From Brevibacillus thermoruber 423 (lineage in GTDB: Bacteria; Bacillota; Bacilli; Brevibacillales; Brevibacillaceae): a stretch of DNA of 64,000 nucleotides. The notes beneath the pieces were generated by a model. That model had not been told where the DNA came from and did no database searches. It worked only from the letters and a program-made list of their open reading frames with translations. The translations under genes were made by a program, and so were the position numbers. Within the stretch, counting starts at the first letter, position 1. Every line of letters starts with the position of its first letter. Location of the stretch: positions 436,501 through 500,500 of the forward strand of contig NZ_ATNE01000001.1 of the NCBI RefSeq assembly GCF_000454065.1, read 5' to 3'. Of the stretch, positions 36,053 through 45,085 are shown one piece after another.

Positions 36053-37460
36053 GGTTGACCACCACTCTGTTCCGGCTCTCCCGGGCGAACATTTTGCCCG
36101 GATTCAGCAGATTGTTCGGATCAAACGCCCGTTTGATCGCCTTCATCACCTCGACGCCGGCGGCCCCCAGCTTCCACTCCAGATAAGGAGCCTTGACGAT
36201 GCCCACGCCGTGCTCTCCGGTGATGGTGCCGCCCAGTTCGATTGCAGCGGCGAAAATCTCTTCAAACGCCCGTTCCACCCGTTCGATCTCGTCGGGGTTG
36301 CGGGCGTCCGTCATGCAGGTGGGATGCAGGTTGCCGTCCCCGGCGTGGCCAAACGTGCAGATCTGCACGTTGTATGCGGCGGCGATCCGCTGAATCGCTT
36401 CCACCATCGGCGTGATCGCGGCGCGGGGTACGGTGGCGTCTTCGAGAATCGTCGTCGGCCTGAGCCGGGAGAGCGCGGCCAGCGCGCTGCGCCGCGCCGT
36501 CATCACCTCGTCCGCCTCCTCGGCATTCGTCGCCACTTTTACCTGGACCGCCCGGTTTTGCCGGCAGATGGCGGCGATCCGCTCCACGTCACGGTCCACC
36601 GTTTCCGGATCTCCGTCCTGTCCGATCAACAGCATGGCGGCCGCGTCCGTCGGCAGGCCAATCCGCTTGAAATCCTCCACCACCCGGAGCGTCCCCTGGT
36701 CCATGAACTCCAGCGTCGCCGGAATGATCCGGCTGGCGATGATGTCGGAGACCGTCCGGGCTGCCTCCGTCAGGTTGGCAAACGTCGCCAGCATGACGCG
36801 CTGCACGGCCGGTTTGGGAATCAGCTTGAGAATCGCTTCGGTGATCACCGCCAGCGTGCCTTCGCTGCCGACCAGCAGCTTGGTCAGGTCGTATCCGGCC
36901 ACGTCTTTCATCAGCTTCCCGCCTGTGCGGATCACCTCGCCGTTGGGCAGCACCGCCTCCAGGCCGAGCACGTAATCCTTGGTCGTCCCGTACTTGAGTC
37001 CTCGCAAGCCTCCGGAGTTGAGCGCGATGTTCCCCCCGATGGTGGAGACGACCATGCTGCCCGGGTCCGGAGGGTAAAACAGGCCGCGTGCTTCCACCGC
37101 CTGATGGATGTCGGCCGTGCGCACGCCCGGCTGCACGGTAATCGTCAGATTTTGTTCGTCAATCTCCAGAATGCGGTTCATCCGGTTGAGCACGAGGACG
37201 ATTCCCCCGCCGACCGGAACCGTTCCCGCGCACAAATTGGAACCGGCTCCCCGCGTGACGACGGGGATGCCCGCTTCCGCCGCCGTCTTGATCACCTGCT
37301 GCACTTCCGCCGTGTCTTTGGGCATCACGACCGCGTCCGGCAGCGCCTGGTGCATCGGCGTAGCGTCATAGGAATAGGCGACGAGCGCTTCCGGTCTGTC
37401 GAGGCAGTGAGCCTCTCCGACGATCGCCCGCAGCCGGTCTCGCACATGTTGGGGCAGCAT
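36039..37460 (-). CDS. glcD: GlcD-type FAD 2-hydroxyacid dehydrogenase
   Basis: This FAD-linked oxidase family includes glycolate oxidase GlcD and D-lactate dehydrogenases. The 473-residue product has the FAD_binding_4 domain (TRGAGSNLCAGTVP, PDPGSMVVSTIGGNIALNSGG) and the FAD-oxidase C-terminal domain (GHAGDGNLHP, GEHGVGIVKAPYL). The second ATG (37460) is used because GGGAGG lies 6 bases before it. It follows murQ by 59 bases on the same strand and overlaps glcF. Confidence 0.92.
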   Translation of the reverse strand: MLPQHVRDRLRAIVGEAHCLDRPEALVAYSYDATPMHQALPDAVVMPKDTAEVQQVIKTAAEAGIPVVTRGAGSNLCAGTVPVGGGIVLVLNRMNRILEIDEQNLTITVQPGVRTADIHQAVEARGLFYPPDPGSMVVSTIGGNIALNSGGLRGLKYGTTKDYVLGLEAVLPNGEVIRTGGKLMKDVAGYDLTKLLVGSEGTLAVITEAILKLIPKPAVQRVMLATFANLTEAARTVSDIIASRIIPATLEFMDQGTLRVVEDFKRIGLPTDAAAMLLIGQDGDPETVDRDVERIAAICRQNRAVQVKVATNAEEADEVMTARRSALAALSRLRPTTILEDATVPRAAITPMVEAIQRIAAAYNVQICTFGHAGDGNLHPTCMTDARNPDEIERVERAFEEIFAAAIELGGTITGEHGVGIVKAPYLEWKLGAAGVEVMKAIKRAFDPNNLLNPGKMFARESRNRVVVNHAQR

Positions 37461-37519
37461 GGCCATCCTCCCTCCCGCTTTTCACCATCATGGAATCGTT
37501 GTGCCGATCCGCCGGGTGG

Positions 37520-38425
37520 TTAGCCCAGCCCATCCAGCACGTCCCTGATTCTGCCGCCGGCTTCGTCCAGCAGCCGTCTTGCTTCTTCCGCTCCCCGTCC
37601 GGTCAGCTTCATCACGATCGCCGTCTTGGCGTCCCCGTTCGCCAGCTCGGCCAGGCGCTCCGCCTCCGCATAGCTGGCTCCGGTCACTTCCATCACGATC
37701 CGCTTCACCCGCTCCCGCAATTTGACGTTGGTCGCCTGCACGCTTACCATCAGGTTGCCGTACACCTTGCCCAGCTTGATCATCGTTGCCGTGGTCAGCA
37801 TGTTCAGCACCAGCTTTTGCGCCGTCCCCGCCTTCAGCCGGGTGGAACCGGTCAGCACTTCCGGCCCGACGACCACGTTGATCGCCACGTCGGCAAACGC
37901 GTCGATCACGGCGTGTTCGTTGCAGGAGAGGGCGATCGTCGCCGCATTCAGTCTGCGCGCTTCCCGGAGGGCGCCGATCACGTACGGCGTGCGGCCGCTG
38001 GCGGCGATGCCCACCACGACGTCTCCCGCCTTTACCCCGTACGTGTGAACGTCCTGCCGTCCCAGCTCAGGGCTGTCTTCCGCTCCTTCGATCGCCCGGA
38101 CCATCGCGGCGGGGCCGCCGGCGATCACGCCCTGCACCAGCTCCGGGTCAGTGCCGAACGTCGGCGGGCATTCGGACGCGTCCAGGATACCCAGCCGGCC
38201 GCTCGTGCCGGCGCCGAAGTAGAACAGCCGCCCGCCGTTTTCCAGCGACGCCGCGATCAGTTCCACCGCGTCCGCCACCTGGTCCAGCACCCGTTCCACG
38301 GCGAACGGCACTTTTTTGTCCTCCTCGTTCATCAGGCGCAGGATTTCCCGCACGGAGAGCCGATCCAACTGCTGCGTTTCTTCATTCGGCAATTCGGTGG
38401 TCAATTCCTCCAGTTTTTCCATCAT
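37520..38425 (-). CDS. murQ: N-acetylmuramic acid 6-phosphate etherase
   Basis: MurQ cleaves the D-lactyl ether of MurNAc-6-phosphate to give GlcNAc-6-phosphate and D-lactate in the cytoplasm. The 301-residue product has the SIS-fold signature FGAGTSGRLGILDASECPPTFG, including the catalytic Glu, and the second catalytic region AGGPAAMVRAIEGAEDS. GGAGAGAAG precedes the ATG. It lies 45 bases downstream of oppF. Confidence 0.96.
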   Translation of the reverse strand: MMEKLEELTTELPNEETQQLDRLSVREILRLMNEEDKKVPFAVERVLDQVADAVELIAASLENGGRLFYFGAGTSGRLGILDASECPPTFGTDPELVQGVIAGGPAAMVRAIEGAEDSPELGRQDVHTYGVKAGDVVVGIAASGRTPYVIGALREARRLNAATIALSCNEHAVIDAFADVAINVVVGPEVLTGSTRLKAGTAQKLVLNMLTTATMIKLGKVYGNLMVSVQATNVKLRERVKRIVMEVTGASYAEAERLAELANGDAKTAIVMKLTGRGAEEARRLLDEAGGRIRDVLDGLG

Positions 38426-38470
38426 CTTCTCTCCGAAACCTCCTCAATCTGCTTCCTCCGCCGCGGATAT

Positions 38471-39433
38471 TTACGCCAGATGGCAGGCGACCAGATGGCC
38501 GGGCTTGGCTTCCTTGAGCGGCGGCACGGTCGTCCGGCACACCTCCATGCAGTGACGGCAGCGCGGATGAAACTGGCAGCCCGACGGGGGATTGGCCGGA
38601 CTGGGCAAATCCCCTTCCAGGATGATCCGGTTCACCTCCCGGGTGGGATCGGGAACGGGAACGGCGGAGAGCAGCGCCTGCGTGTAAGGATGGGCCGGCC
38701 GTTCGTACAGCGCCTTCTTGTCCGCCACTTCCACCACTTTGCCCAGGTACATGACCGCCACCCGGTCGGAGATGTGGCGCACCACGCTCAAGTCGTGGGA
38801 GATGAACAGATAGGTCAACTGAAACTCCCGCTGCAGGTCTTTCAGCAGATTGAGAATCTGCGCCTGGATGGAAACGTCCAGCGCGGAGACGGGCTCGTCG
38901 GCGACGACCAGCTTGGGCCGCAGAATCAGCGCCCGGGCGATGCCGATCCGCTGCCGCTGTCCGCCGGAAAACTCGTGCGGAAAGCGGTCCAGATGCTGTC
39001 TGGTCAGTCCGACGATCTCGATCATCTCCTCCACCCGCTTCCGCCGCTCGGCCGGCGTGCCGATGCCGTGAACGATCAACGGGTCCTGCAGGATTTGGCC
39101 AACGGTCTTGCGCGGATTGAGCGAGGCGAACGGGTCCTGAAAGACGAGCTGCATGTCACGGCGGGCCGCGCGCAGCCCGGCGGCGTTCAGCGCGCGGATG
39201 TCCCGACCCTGAAACAGGATCTCCCCTTCCGTCGGCTCAATCAGGCGCAGAATGCAGCGGCCGGTCGTCGACTTGCCGCAGCCGGACTCGCCGACGATGC
39301 TGAGCGTCTCTCCCGGATAGACGGTCAGGTGAACGCCGTCCACGGCACGCACCACCTTTTCCCTGCCCCAGAAGCCCGTTTTGACCGGAAAATATTTTTT
39401 CAAGCCCCTAACTTCCAGCAGCGGCTGACTCAC
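38471..39433 (-). CDS. peptide-type ABC transporter ATPase (OppF-like)
   Basis: The 320-residue ATPase has Walker [25 protein letters not shown], Walker [12 protein letters not shown] and the C-terminal oligopeptide-transporter domain with a cysteine set ([14 protein letters not shown]). A GTG at 39433 is the start: GGAGGGAGAAG lies before it and it overlaps the oppD-like stop by 4 bases. Together with the genes at 39430, 41654, 42504 and 43516 it forms one importer, probably for muropeptides (inference from anmK/murQ context). Confidence 0.92.
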   Translation of the reverse strand: MSQPLLEVRGLKKYFPVKTGFWGREKVVRAVDGVHLTVYPGETLSIVGESGCGKSTTGRCILRLIEPTEGEILFQGRDIRALNAAGLRAARRDMQLVFQDPFASLNPRKTVGQILQDPLIVHGIGTPAERRKRVEEMIEIVGLTRQHLDRFPHEFSGGQRQRIGIARALILRPKLVVADEPVSALDVSIQAQILNLLKDLQREFQLTYLFISHDLSVVRHISDRVAVMYLGKVVEVADKKALYERPAHPYTQALLSAVPVPDPTREVNRIILEGDLPSPANPPSGCQFHPRCRHCMEVCRTTVPPLKEAKPGHLVACHLA

Positions 39434-40404
39434 GCTTCTCCCTCCTCCCGGTACAGCCAGCAGCGGCACTTCTGCGTCGCGGAGACGACGAACAGTTCCG
39501 GCATCTGCTCGCGGCAGATCGCCATCGCCTTGGAGCAGCGCGGCGCAAAACGGCAGCCGGCGGGCATTTCGTGCAGGAGCGGCACCGCTCCCGGTATCGC
39601 CTGCAGCCGTTCCTGTTCGCCGCTGATGCTCGGCATGGAGCGCAGCAGGCCGACCGTGTAGGGGTGCCTGGGGTCGGCGAACAGGCTCTGCACGTCCGCT
39701 TCCTCCACGATCTGGCCGGCGTACATGACGATGACGCGGTGGCACATCTCCGCAACCACGCCCAGGTCGTGGGTGATCAGCAAAATGGCGGTGCCGTGCT
39801 CTTGGCGCACCTTTTTCATCAGCTCCAAAATCTGCGCCTGAATCGTCACGTCCAGCGCCGTGGTCGGCTCGTCGGCGATCAGCAGTTGGGGCTGACAGGC
39901 CATCGCCATCGCGATCATCACCCGCTGCCGCATGCCGCCGGAGAGCTGGTGCGGATACTCCGCGGCGATCTCCTCCGCCCGCGGGATGCCCACTTCCTTC
40001 AACAGATGGACGGCCCGCTCTGCCGCCTCCCGCCGCGACAATCCGAGGTGGCGGCGCAGCGGCTCGGCGATTTGCCTGCCGATCGGATGCAGCGGATTGA
40101 GCGCGGTCATCGGCTCCTGAAAAATCATCGCGATCCGGTTGCCGCGAATCGACTGCATCTCCTTTTCCGACAGCCGCAGCACGTCCGTGCCGGCAAACCG
40201 GATGCTGCCGTCCAGCTTGGCGCTGCTGCCCAACAGGCGCATGATGGACAGACTGGTGACGCTTTTGCCGCAGCCGGATTCGCCGACGACGCCCAGCGTC
40301 TCCCCCGCTTCGACGGAAAAGCTGACATCCTCGACGACCGTCAGCGTTCGGCCGGCTTCGGCAAACGTGGTGCTCAGGTGCTCCACTTCCAACATGGGTG
40401 CCAT
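39430..40404 (-). CDS. peptide-type ABC transporter ATPase (OppD-like)
   Basis: The 324-residue ATPase has GESGCGKSV as Walker [17 protein letters not shown] as signature, [11 protein letters not shown] as Walker B and a cysteine-containing C-terminal oligopeptide domain ([14 protein letters not shown]). It is the partner of the OppF-like subunit, with which it overlaps by 4 bases. Confidence 0.92.
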   Translation of the reverse strand: MAPMLEVEHLSTTFAEAGRTLTVVEDVSFSVEAGETLGVVGESGCGKSVTSLSIMRLLGSSAKLDGSIRFAGTDVLRLSEKEMQSIRGNRIAMIFQEPMTALNPLHPIGRQIAEPLRRHLGLSRREAAERAVHLLKEVGIPRAEEIAAEYPHQLSGGMRQRVMIAMAMACQPQLLIADEPTTALDVTIQAQILELMKKVRQEHGTAILLITHDLGVVAEMCHRVIVMYAGQIVEEADVQSLFADPRHPYTVGLLRSMPSISGEQERLQAIPGAVPLLHEMPAGCRFAPRCSKAMAICREQMPELFVVSATQKCRCWLYREEGEA

Positions 40405-40422
40405 GGCGTTTCCCCCTTCTCC

Positions 40423-41640
40423 TCAGGATGTTCGGGTTGACCCGCTGACGAGCGACAAGACCCGGTTGTGAAACGCTTTTCGCCAGCGCGGCATCAGCGG
40501 GCTGACAGCGGGATGGACGCGGTTGGTGAGCGCGATCAGCGTGGCCCCCCGGACCGGATCGCACCAGATCGACGTGCCGGTAAACCCGGTGTGACCAAAG
40601 GCGCCGGGAGACAGCAGATCCCCTCCCGTGCAGCCGGCGGCCGCCGCCTCCAGCGGTCCCGCCTGGGCGGACGCCTCCCAGCCCAACGCGCGCGCCGGAG
40701 CCAGCCGGCCGGTCCGGCAGCCCGCCGCAAACGAGAGCAGAACCGGGTCCAGGCGCACCTGGGCGTCGGCGGACGTCCAGATCCGCATGTAGCGCTCCAC
40801 GTCCTGCGCGGTGGAAAAGAGGCCGGCGTGGCCGCTCACCCCGTCCAGGCCGTAATGGCAGTTGCCGTCATGCGCCGTGCCGCGGATGATCCCCTCCCGC
40901 CAGGCGAAGCGGTCCAGGCGCTCCCGCAGCCGCCCGGCGTACGGATGTCCGACCGCCGTCATCTGCTCCGCCTGCTGGCGGGACAGGTCCTGTTCGTACG
41001 CGTTGCCGTCCTCCGTCGGGGCGATCAGCCGGCTGTCGACGCCGCGCGCCAGCGGACGGTACCCGGTCGCCGTCATGCCCATCGGCTGAAAGATCAGCCG
41101 CTCGGCCAACCGATCCAGCGGTTCGTCCCAAATGCGCTCCAGGAGAAAGCCGAGCAGCATGAAGCCCAGATCGCTGTAGATCACCTGTTTGCCCGGCTCG
41201 CCCGCCAGCGGTTCGGCGGCGATCAGGGAGAGGTAGTCGTCCCTCCCGCGCGCCAGCAGATAGTACGGACGCCATGCCGGCAGGCCGGAGGTGTGGGTCA
41301 GCAGGTGCAGGAGGGTAATCCGCCGCTTACGCGGGTCCTCCGCCCGTTCCCACTCCGGCAGGTGAATCTCCAGGGGATCGCTGAGCGACAGCTTCCCCGT
41401 CTGCACGCTCAACAGCACGAGCGGCAGGGTGACGATCACCTTGGTCAGCGAAGCCAGATCGTAGACGGTTTCCGCTGACGGGAGAGCCGTTTGTTCTCCC
41501 CTCCCGAGGCTTCCGCGGACGACCACCATCGGCGGCTCGTCGCCGATGGTCAGGCTGGCGACGCCTCCGGGAAAAATCCCCCGGGCGATGCCTTCGTCCA
41601 GACTTTCCGCCAGCTGACGCCGGATTCGTTCCTTGTCCAT
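40423..41640 (-). CDS. serine beta-lactamase-fold hydrolase (class C-like)
   Basis: The 405-residue protein has the SxxK motif SLTK near residue 64, YSDLG in place of the YxN motif near 160, and GHTGFTG as the third active-site element. No signal peptide is visible, so it probably acts in the cytoplasm. Homologs of this type (for example YbbE of the B. subtilis MurNAc locus) accompany cell-wall sugar genes. A role in trimming the imported peptide or ester is inference. It lies between transporter genes, 13 and 18 bases from its neighbours. Confidence 0.88.
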   Translation of the reverse strand: MDKERIRRQLAESLDEGIARGIFPGGVASLTIGDEPPMVVVRGSLGRGEQTALPSAETVYDLASLTKVIVTLPLVLLSVQTGKLSLSDPLEIHLPEWERAEDPRKRRITLLHLLTHTSGLPAWRPYYLLARGRDDYLSLIAAEPLAGEPGKQVIYSDLGFMLLGFLLERIWDEPLDRLAERLIFQPMGMTATGYRPLARGVDSRLIAPTEDGNAYEQDLSRQQAEQMTAVGHPYAGRLRERLDRFAWREGIIRGTAHDGNCHYGLDGVSGHAGLFSTAQDVERYMRIWTSADAQVRLDPVLLSFAAGCRTGRLAPARALGWEASAQAGPLEAAAAGCTGGDLLSPGAFGHTGFTGTSIWCDPVRGATLIALTNRVHPAVSPLMPRWRKAFHNRVLSLVSGSTRTS

Positions 41641-41653
41641 CCGCTCTCCCCCC

Positions 41654-42487
41654 TTATCTCTTCCGATGCTTCGGATCGAGAATGTCGCGCACCGCGTCGC
41701 CGAACATGTTGAAGGCGAGAATCGTGACCGTCATGGCGACGCACGGCCAAACGATCATCCCCGGCGCCAGCTCCATGTAGCGGCGCGCTTCGGAAATCAT
41801 CCCGCCCCATGACGGGTCGGGCGGCTGAATGCCCAATCCGAGAAAGCTGAGAGCCGATTCTGTCAGGATGGCGCCGGAAATGGCCAGGGTCGCCTGCACC
41901 AGGAGCGGCGCCGTCACGTTTGGAAATATCTCCAGAAACAGGATGCGCGGCGTTCCCGCGCCGATTGCCCGGGCGCTTTCCACAAACTCCAGGTTTTTCA
42001 CGGACAGGACGGCGCTGCGCACCGTCCGGGTAAACACCGGAATGTTGACGATTCCGATCGCCAAAATCGTATTGCTCGTGCCCGGTCCCAGCGCCGCCAC
42101 GATGGCAAGCGCCAGCAGGATTTCCGGAAAGGCGAACAACACGTCCATCACCCGCATGATCAAACTGTCCATCCAGCGGCCGAAATACCCCGCGATCAGC
42201 CCGAACAAGGTGCCGAACGCGGCGCTGAGCAGCACGGACGAAAGGCCCACGGTCAGCGATACCCGCGCGCCGTAGATAATCCGGCTGAACAGGTCGCGGC
42301 CGAACTGGTCCGTCCCCAGCCAAAACTGGCCGGAGCTGCCCTCCATGCGGTGGTCCGGAAACATCTGCGTCGGATCGTGCGGGGCGATGACGGGCGCCAG
42401 CGCCGCAGCGGCAGCCAGAACGGCGAGAACGGCGAGACAGACGACGACGGTTTTGTTTTCCCGAAAGCGTCGGCGAAATGTGCTCAT
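41654..42487 (-). CDS. peptide-type ABC transporter permease (OppC-like)
   Basis: This 277-residue permease has about six membrane segments, the N-terminal OppC extension with FWLGTDQFGRDLFSRIIYG, and the EAA-type loop (FVESARAIGAGTPRILFLEIFPN). I place the start at 42487, where AGGAGAAATCG precedes the ATG. It follows the OppB-like gene by 16 bases. Confidence 0.92.
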   Translation of the reverse strand: MSTFRRRFRENKTVVVCLAVLAVLAAAAALAPVIAPHDPTQMFPDHRMEGSSGQFWLGTDQFGRDLFSRIIYGARVSLTVGLSSVLLSAAFGTLFGLIAGYFGRWMDSLIMRVMDVLFAFPEILLALAIVAALGPGTSNTILAIGIVNIPVFTRTVRSAVLSVKNLEFVESARAIGAGTPRILFLEIFPNVTAPLLVQATLAISGAILTESALSFLGLGIQPPDPSWGGMISEARRYMELAPGMIVWPCVAMTVTILAFNMFGDAVRDILDPKHRKR

Positions 42488-42503
42488 GAACGATTTCTCC
42501 TCG

Positions 42504-43445
42504 CTAGTACTTGATGCGCGGGTCAATCCAGGTGTAGATGATGTCGATCAGCAGGTTGACCAGGACGAACACCAGCGCCACAAACAGCACGCCTCCCTGC
42601 ACCACCGGGTAGTCTCGCTGGTAGATGCCCTCCAGCACGTACTGACCCAGACCGGGTATGGAGAACAACTGCTCCACGATCACCGAGCCGCCCAGCAGGT
42701 ACCCGATCTGCATGCCGGCGATGGTCACGATCGGAATGGACGAGTTGCGCAGGGCATGGCCGAACACGACCGTCCACATGCTGTTTCCCTTGGCCCGCGC
42801 GGTGCGGATGAAGTCCTTTTCCATCGTCTCCAGAAACGCCGAGCGCGTCATCCTGAGCACCCCGGCGGCAATGACGATGCCCATCGTGACCGCCGGCAGC
42901 AGAAACACCTGCAGCGCCTCCCCCGGATCTTCCCAAAAGCTGACCACGTCAATCGGCGGAAACCAGCCGAAATACAGAGACAGCACGAGCAACAAAAGCG
43001 TCCCGACGGCGAAGTTGGGAACGGAGATGCCGAGCAGGGTGGCGATGCGCACGACGATGTCGGTTTTTGAGTGGACGCGGATCGCTGACAGGATGCCCAG
43101 CGGGATGGCGATCGTCCAGCCGATCAGCACGGCGAACAGGGTGAGCTGCAGCGTGATCGAAAAACGCTTCAGAATCTGCGGCAGAATCTCCTCGCCGGTG
43201 TGGACGGAAACGCCAAAGTCCCCTTTCACCAAACCACCCAGCCAGGACAGGTACTGGGTGATCAGCGGCTCATCCAGCCCAATGCGTGTTCGGAGGGCGG
43301 CGATTGCTTCCGGCGTGGCGTTGGTCCCCAGCATGATGGAAGCGGGGTCGCCCGGCACGAGATGCAGGATGGTAAAGACGAGCACGGAGATCCCGAACAG
43401 GATGGGGACAAGGCCGACGATGCGTTTGATGACATAGCTTCCCAC
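42504..43445 (-). CDS. peptide-type ABC transporter permease (OppB-like)
   Basis: This 313-residue permease starts with a GTG preceded by GGAGGGGTAA. It has the OppB N-terminus (YVIKRIVGLVPILFGISVLVF), the HLVPGDPA segment, and the EAA loop DFIRTARAKGNSMWTVVFGHALRN. It pairs with the OppC-like subunit. A hairpin terminator just upstream may reduce its expression relative to the binding protein. Confidence 0.92.
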   Translation of the reverse strand: MGSYVIKRIVGLVPILFGISVLVFTILHLVPGDPASIMLGTNATPEAIAALRTRIGLDEPLITQYLSWLGGLVKGDFGVSVHTGEEILPQILKRFSITLQLTLFAVLIGWTIAIPLGILSAIRVHSKTDIVVRIATLLGISVPNFAVGTLLLLVLSLYFGWFPPIDVVSFWEDPGEALQVFLLPAVTMGIVIAAGVLRMTRSAFLETMEKDFIRTARAKGNSMWTVVFGHALRNSSIPIVTIAGMQIGYLLGGSVIVEQLFSIPGLGQYVLEGIYQRDYPVVQGGVLFVALVFVLVNLLIDIIYTWIDPRIKY

Positions 43446-43462
43446 GTATTACCCCTCCTCGG

Positions 43463-43500
43463 AAAAGAAGAAGCGGGGAGACGGCGGCTCCCCGGCTTCC
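43463..43500 (-). terminator. internal attenuating terminator between binding protein and permease genes
   Basis: GAAGCcGGGGAG and CTCCCCGCTTC form a stem followed by TTCTTTT on the minus strand. It lies between the binding-protein stop and the permease start. Such partial terminators let the binding protein be made in excess. Confidence 0.78.
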
Positions 43501-43515
43501 TTGGCACTTCCTGCG

Positions 43516-45063
43516 CTATTTGACGGACGCCTGGAGCAGCGCGGTGGATTCGCCCGCCGCCGTCGGATGGAACGACACGTTGTCGCGGACCGCGTAAAAG
43601 CTCTTCGGGGAAGCGAGGAACAGGTTGGGCGCGTCCTCCACCAGCAGCTTCTGCGCCTCGTCGTACAGCTTCTTCCGCTCGGTCTGGTCGACGGTCTGCA
43701 GCGCGTTGACGACCAGTTCGTCAAAGCGCGGGTTGGAGTAGTTCCAGACGTTGGCGGAGCCCTCCGTATGGAAAAAGAAGCGAAGGGAGCGGTCAGAGTC
43801 CGTCCCGGACGTGTTGCGGCCGACCAGAAGCGACATCTCCTTGGACTTCCAGGTCTGGATGTAGTTGCCCCACTCCAGTTGGTTGATCTTGGCGTTGATG
43901 CCGACGGCTTTCAACTGCTGCTGCAGCACCTGCGCCGTCTCCACCATGTCCGGATAGGTGGAAGCCGTCTCGATCACCGTGTCAAAGCCGTTGGGGTAGC
44001 CGGCCTCCGCCAGCAGCTGCTTCGCTTTGTCCAGGTTTTGCTTGTAGCTGTCGTAGGTATTGGGATCGAGCGCCCAGTTAGCCGCAGCCGGAGAGATCGG
44101 CCCGGTCAGCGACGCCTGTCCCTTCCACACCGTCTGCACGATCTGGTTGCGGTCCACCGCATAGCTGATCGCCTGGCGCACGCGCGGGTCGTCAAACGGC
44201 TTTTTCTTCACGTTGATGCCGAGATAGCTGTACTCCAGCGACTGGTAGCTTTTCACCTGCACGCCCGGCTTGCCATCCAGGAGCGTGGCCGAGTCGGCGG
44301 AGACGCTGGTGATGTCCACCTTGCCGGAGCGGATCGCGGCCAGCCGCTCCGCTTCATCCCTCATGATCTGGAACTTGATCGCGTCCACTTTCGGCAGACC
44401 CTTTTGGAAATAGTCGGGATTTTTCTTCAACAGCACGTACTGCCCCGGCTCGTTTTTCTCCAGCATGAACGGTCCCGTTCCCACCGCTTCCTTGTTGAGG
44501 TCAGCCACTTCTTTCGGCACGACCGCGGCAAACGAGCTGGCCATGTTGGTCAGCAAGGCGGCGTCCGGGTGTTTCAGCTTGAACACGACCGTGACCGGAT
44601 CTTTTGCTTCGATCGCGTCCACGCTGGCGAAGTACGACTTGGCGATGGAGCCGGTCTCGGGATTGAGAATCCGCTCAAAGCTGTACTTGACGTCTTCCGC
44701 CGTCATCTCCCGCCCGTTGTGAAACGTCACGCCCTTGCGCAGGGTGAAGGTAACCGTTTTGCCGTCCGGGGAAATCTCCCACTTCTCGGCCAGGCTGGGG
44801 GTGACGTTCAGGTTTTCGTCCAGCCGGGTCAAGCCGTCGTAAACCAGTGCGTAGACGCGGACACTGGACGCGGCCGGCACCTTGTGCGGATCAAAGCCGA
44901 CAGGGTCCTGATCCGCCGCGACGACCAGCTCGGTCTTGCCGCTTCCGCCCTGCTGCCCCGCCTGCGGATTAGCCGTATCGCTCGCAGAGCCGCCTCCGCC
45001 GCTGCAGGCGGAAAGCAGCAAGGAAAATGACAGGAAAATACCTGCCCATGCCCGTTTTTTCAC
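43516..45063 (-). CDS. family 5 extracellular solute-binding lipoprotein
   Basis: This is the 515-residue receptor of the peptide-type importer. A signal peptide ends in a lipobox LLLSAC (Cys20), then a Gly/Ser/Gln linker and the SBP_bac_5 domain (SLAEKWEISPDGKTVTFTLR, FDDPRVRQAISYAVDR). The family binds oligopeptides, nickel complexes or, in some cases, muropeptides. Location between anmK and murQ makes a wall fragment the most likely ligand (inference). The start is a GTG after GGGGGGAATCAAC. Confidence 0.92.
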   Translation of the reverse strand: MKKRAWAGIFLSFSLLLSACSGGGGSASDTANPQAGQQGGSGKTELVVAADQDPVGFDPHKVPAASSVRVYALVYDGLTRLDENLNVTPSLAEKWEISPDGKTVTFTLRKGVTFHNGREMTAEDVKYSFERILNPETGSIAKSYFASVDAIEAKDPVTVVFKLKHPDAALLTNMASSFAAVVPKEVADLNKEAVGTGPFMLEKNEPGQYVLLKKNPDYFQKGLPKVDAIKFQIMRDEAERLAAIRSGKVDITSVSADSATLLDGKPGVQVKSYQSLEYSYLGINVKKKPFDDPRVRQAISYAVDRNQIVQTVWKGQASLTGPISPAAANWALDPNTYDSYKQNLDKAKQLLAEAGYPNGFDTVIETASTYPDMVETAQVLQQQLKAVGINAKINQLEWGNYIQTWKSKEMSLLVGRNTSGTDSDRSLRFFFHTEGSANVWNYSNPRFDELVVNALQTVDQTERKKLYDEAQKLLVEDAPNLFLASPKSFYAVRDNVSFHPTAAGESTALLQASVK

Positions 45064-45085
45064 GTTGATTCCCCCCTGTTTTGGT

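Noticed and set aside
39434..40564. Frame upstream of the OppF-like gene suggesting a fused 697-residue protein
   Set aside because: The N-terminal part is out of frame with, and overlaps, the real OppD-like gene; a GTG with a ribosome site starts the OppF-like protein at 39433.
41491..41712. Small plus-strand frames within the salvage operon
   Set aside because: They are shadows of the hydrolase and permease genes without ribosome sites or conserved motifs.
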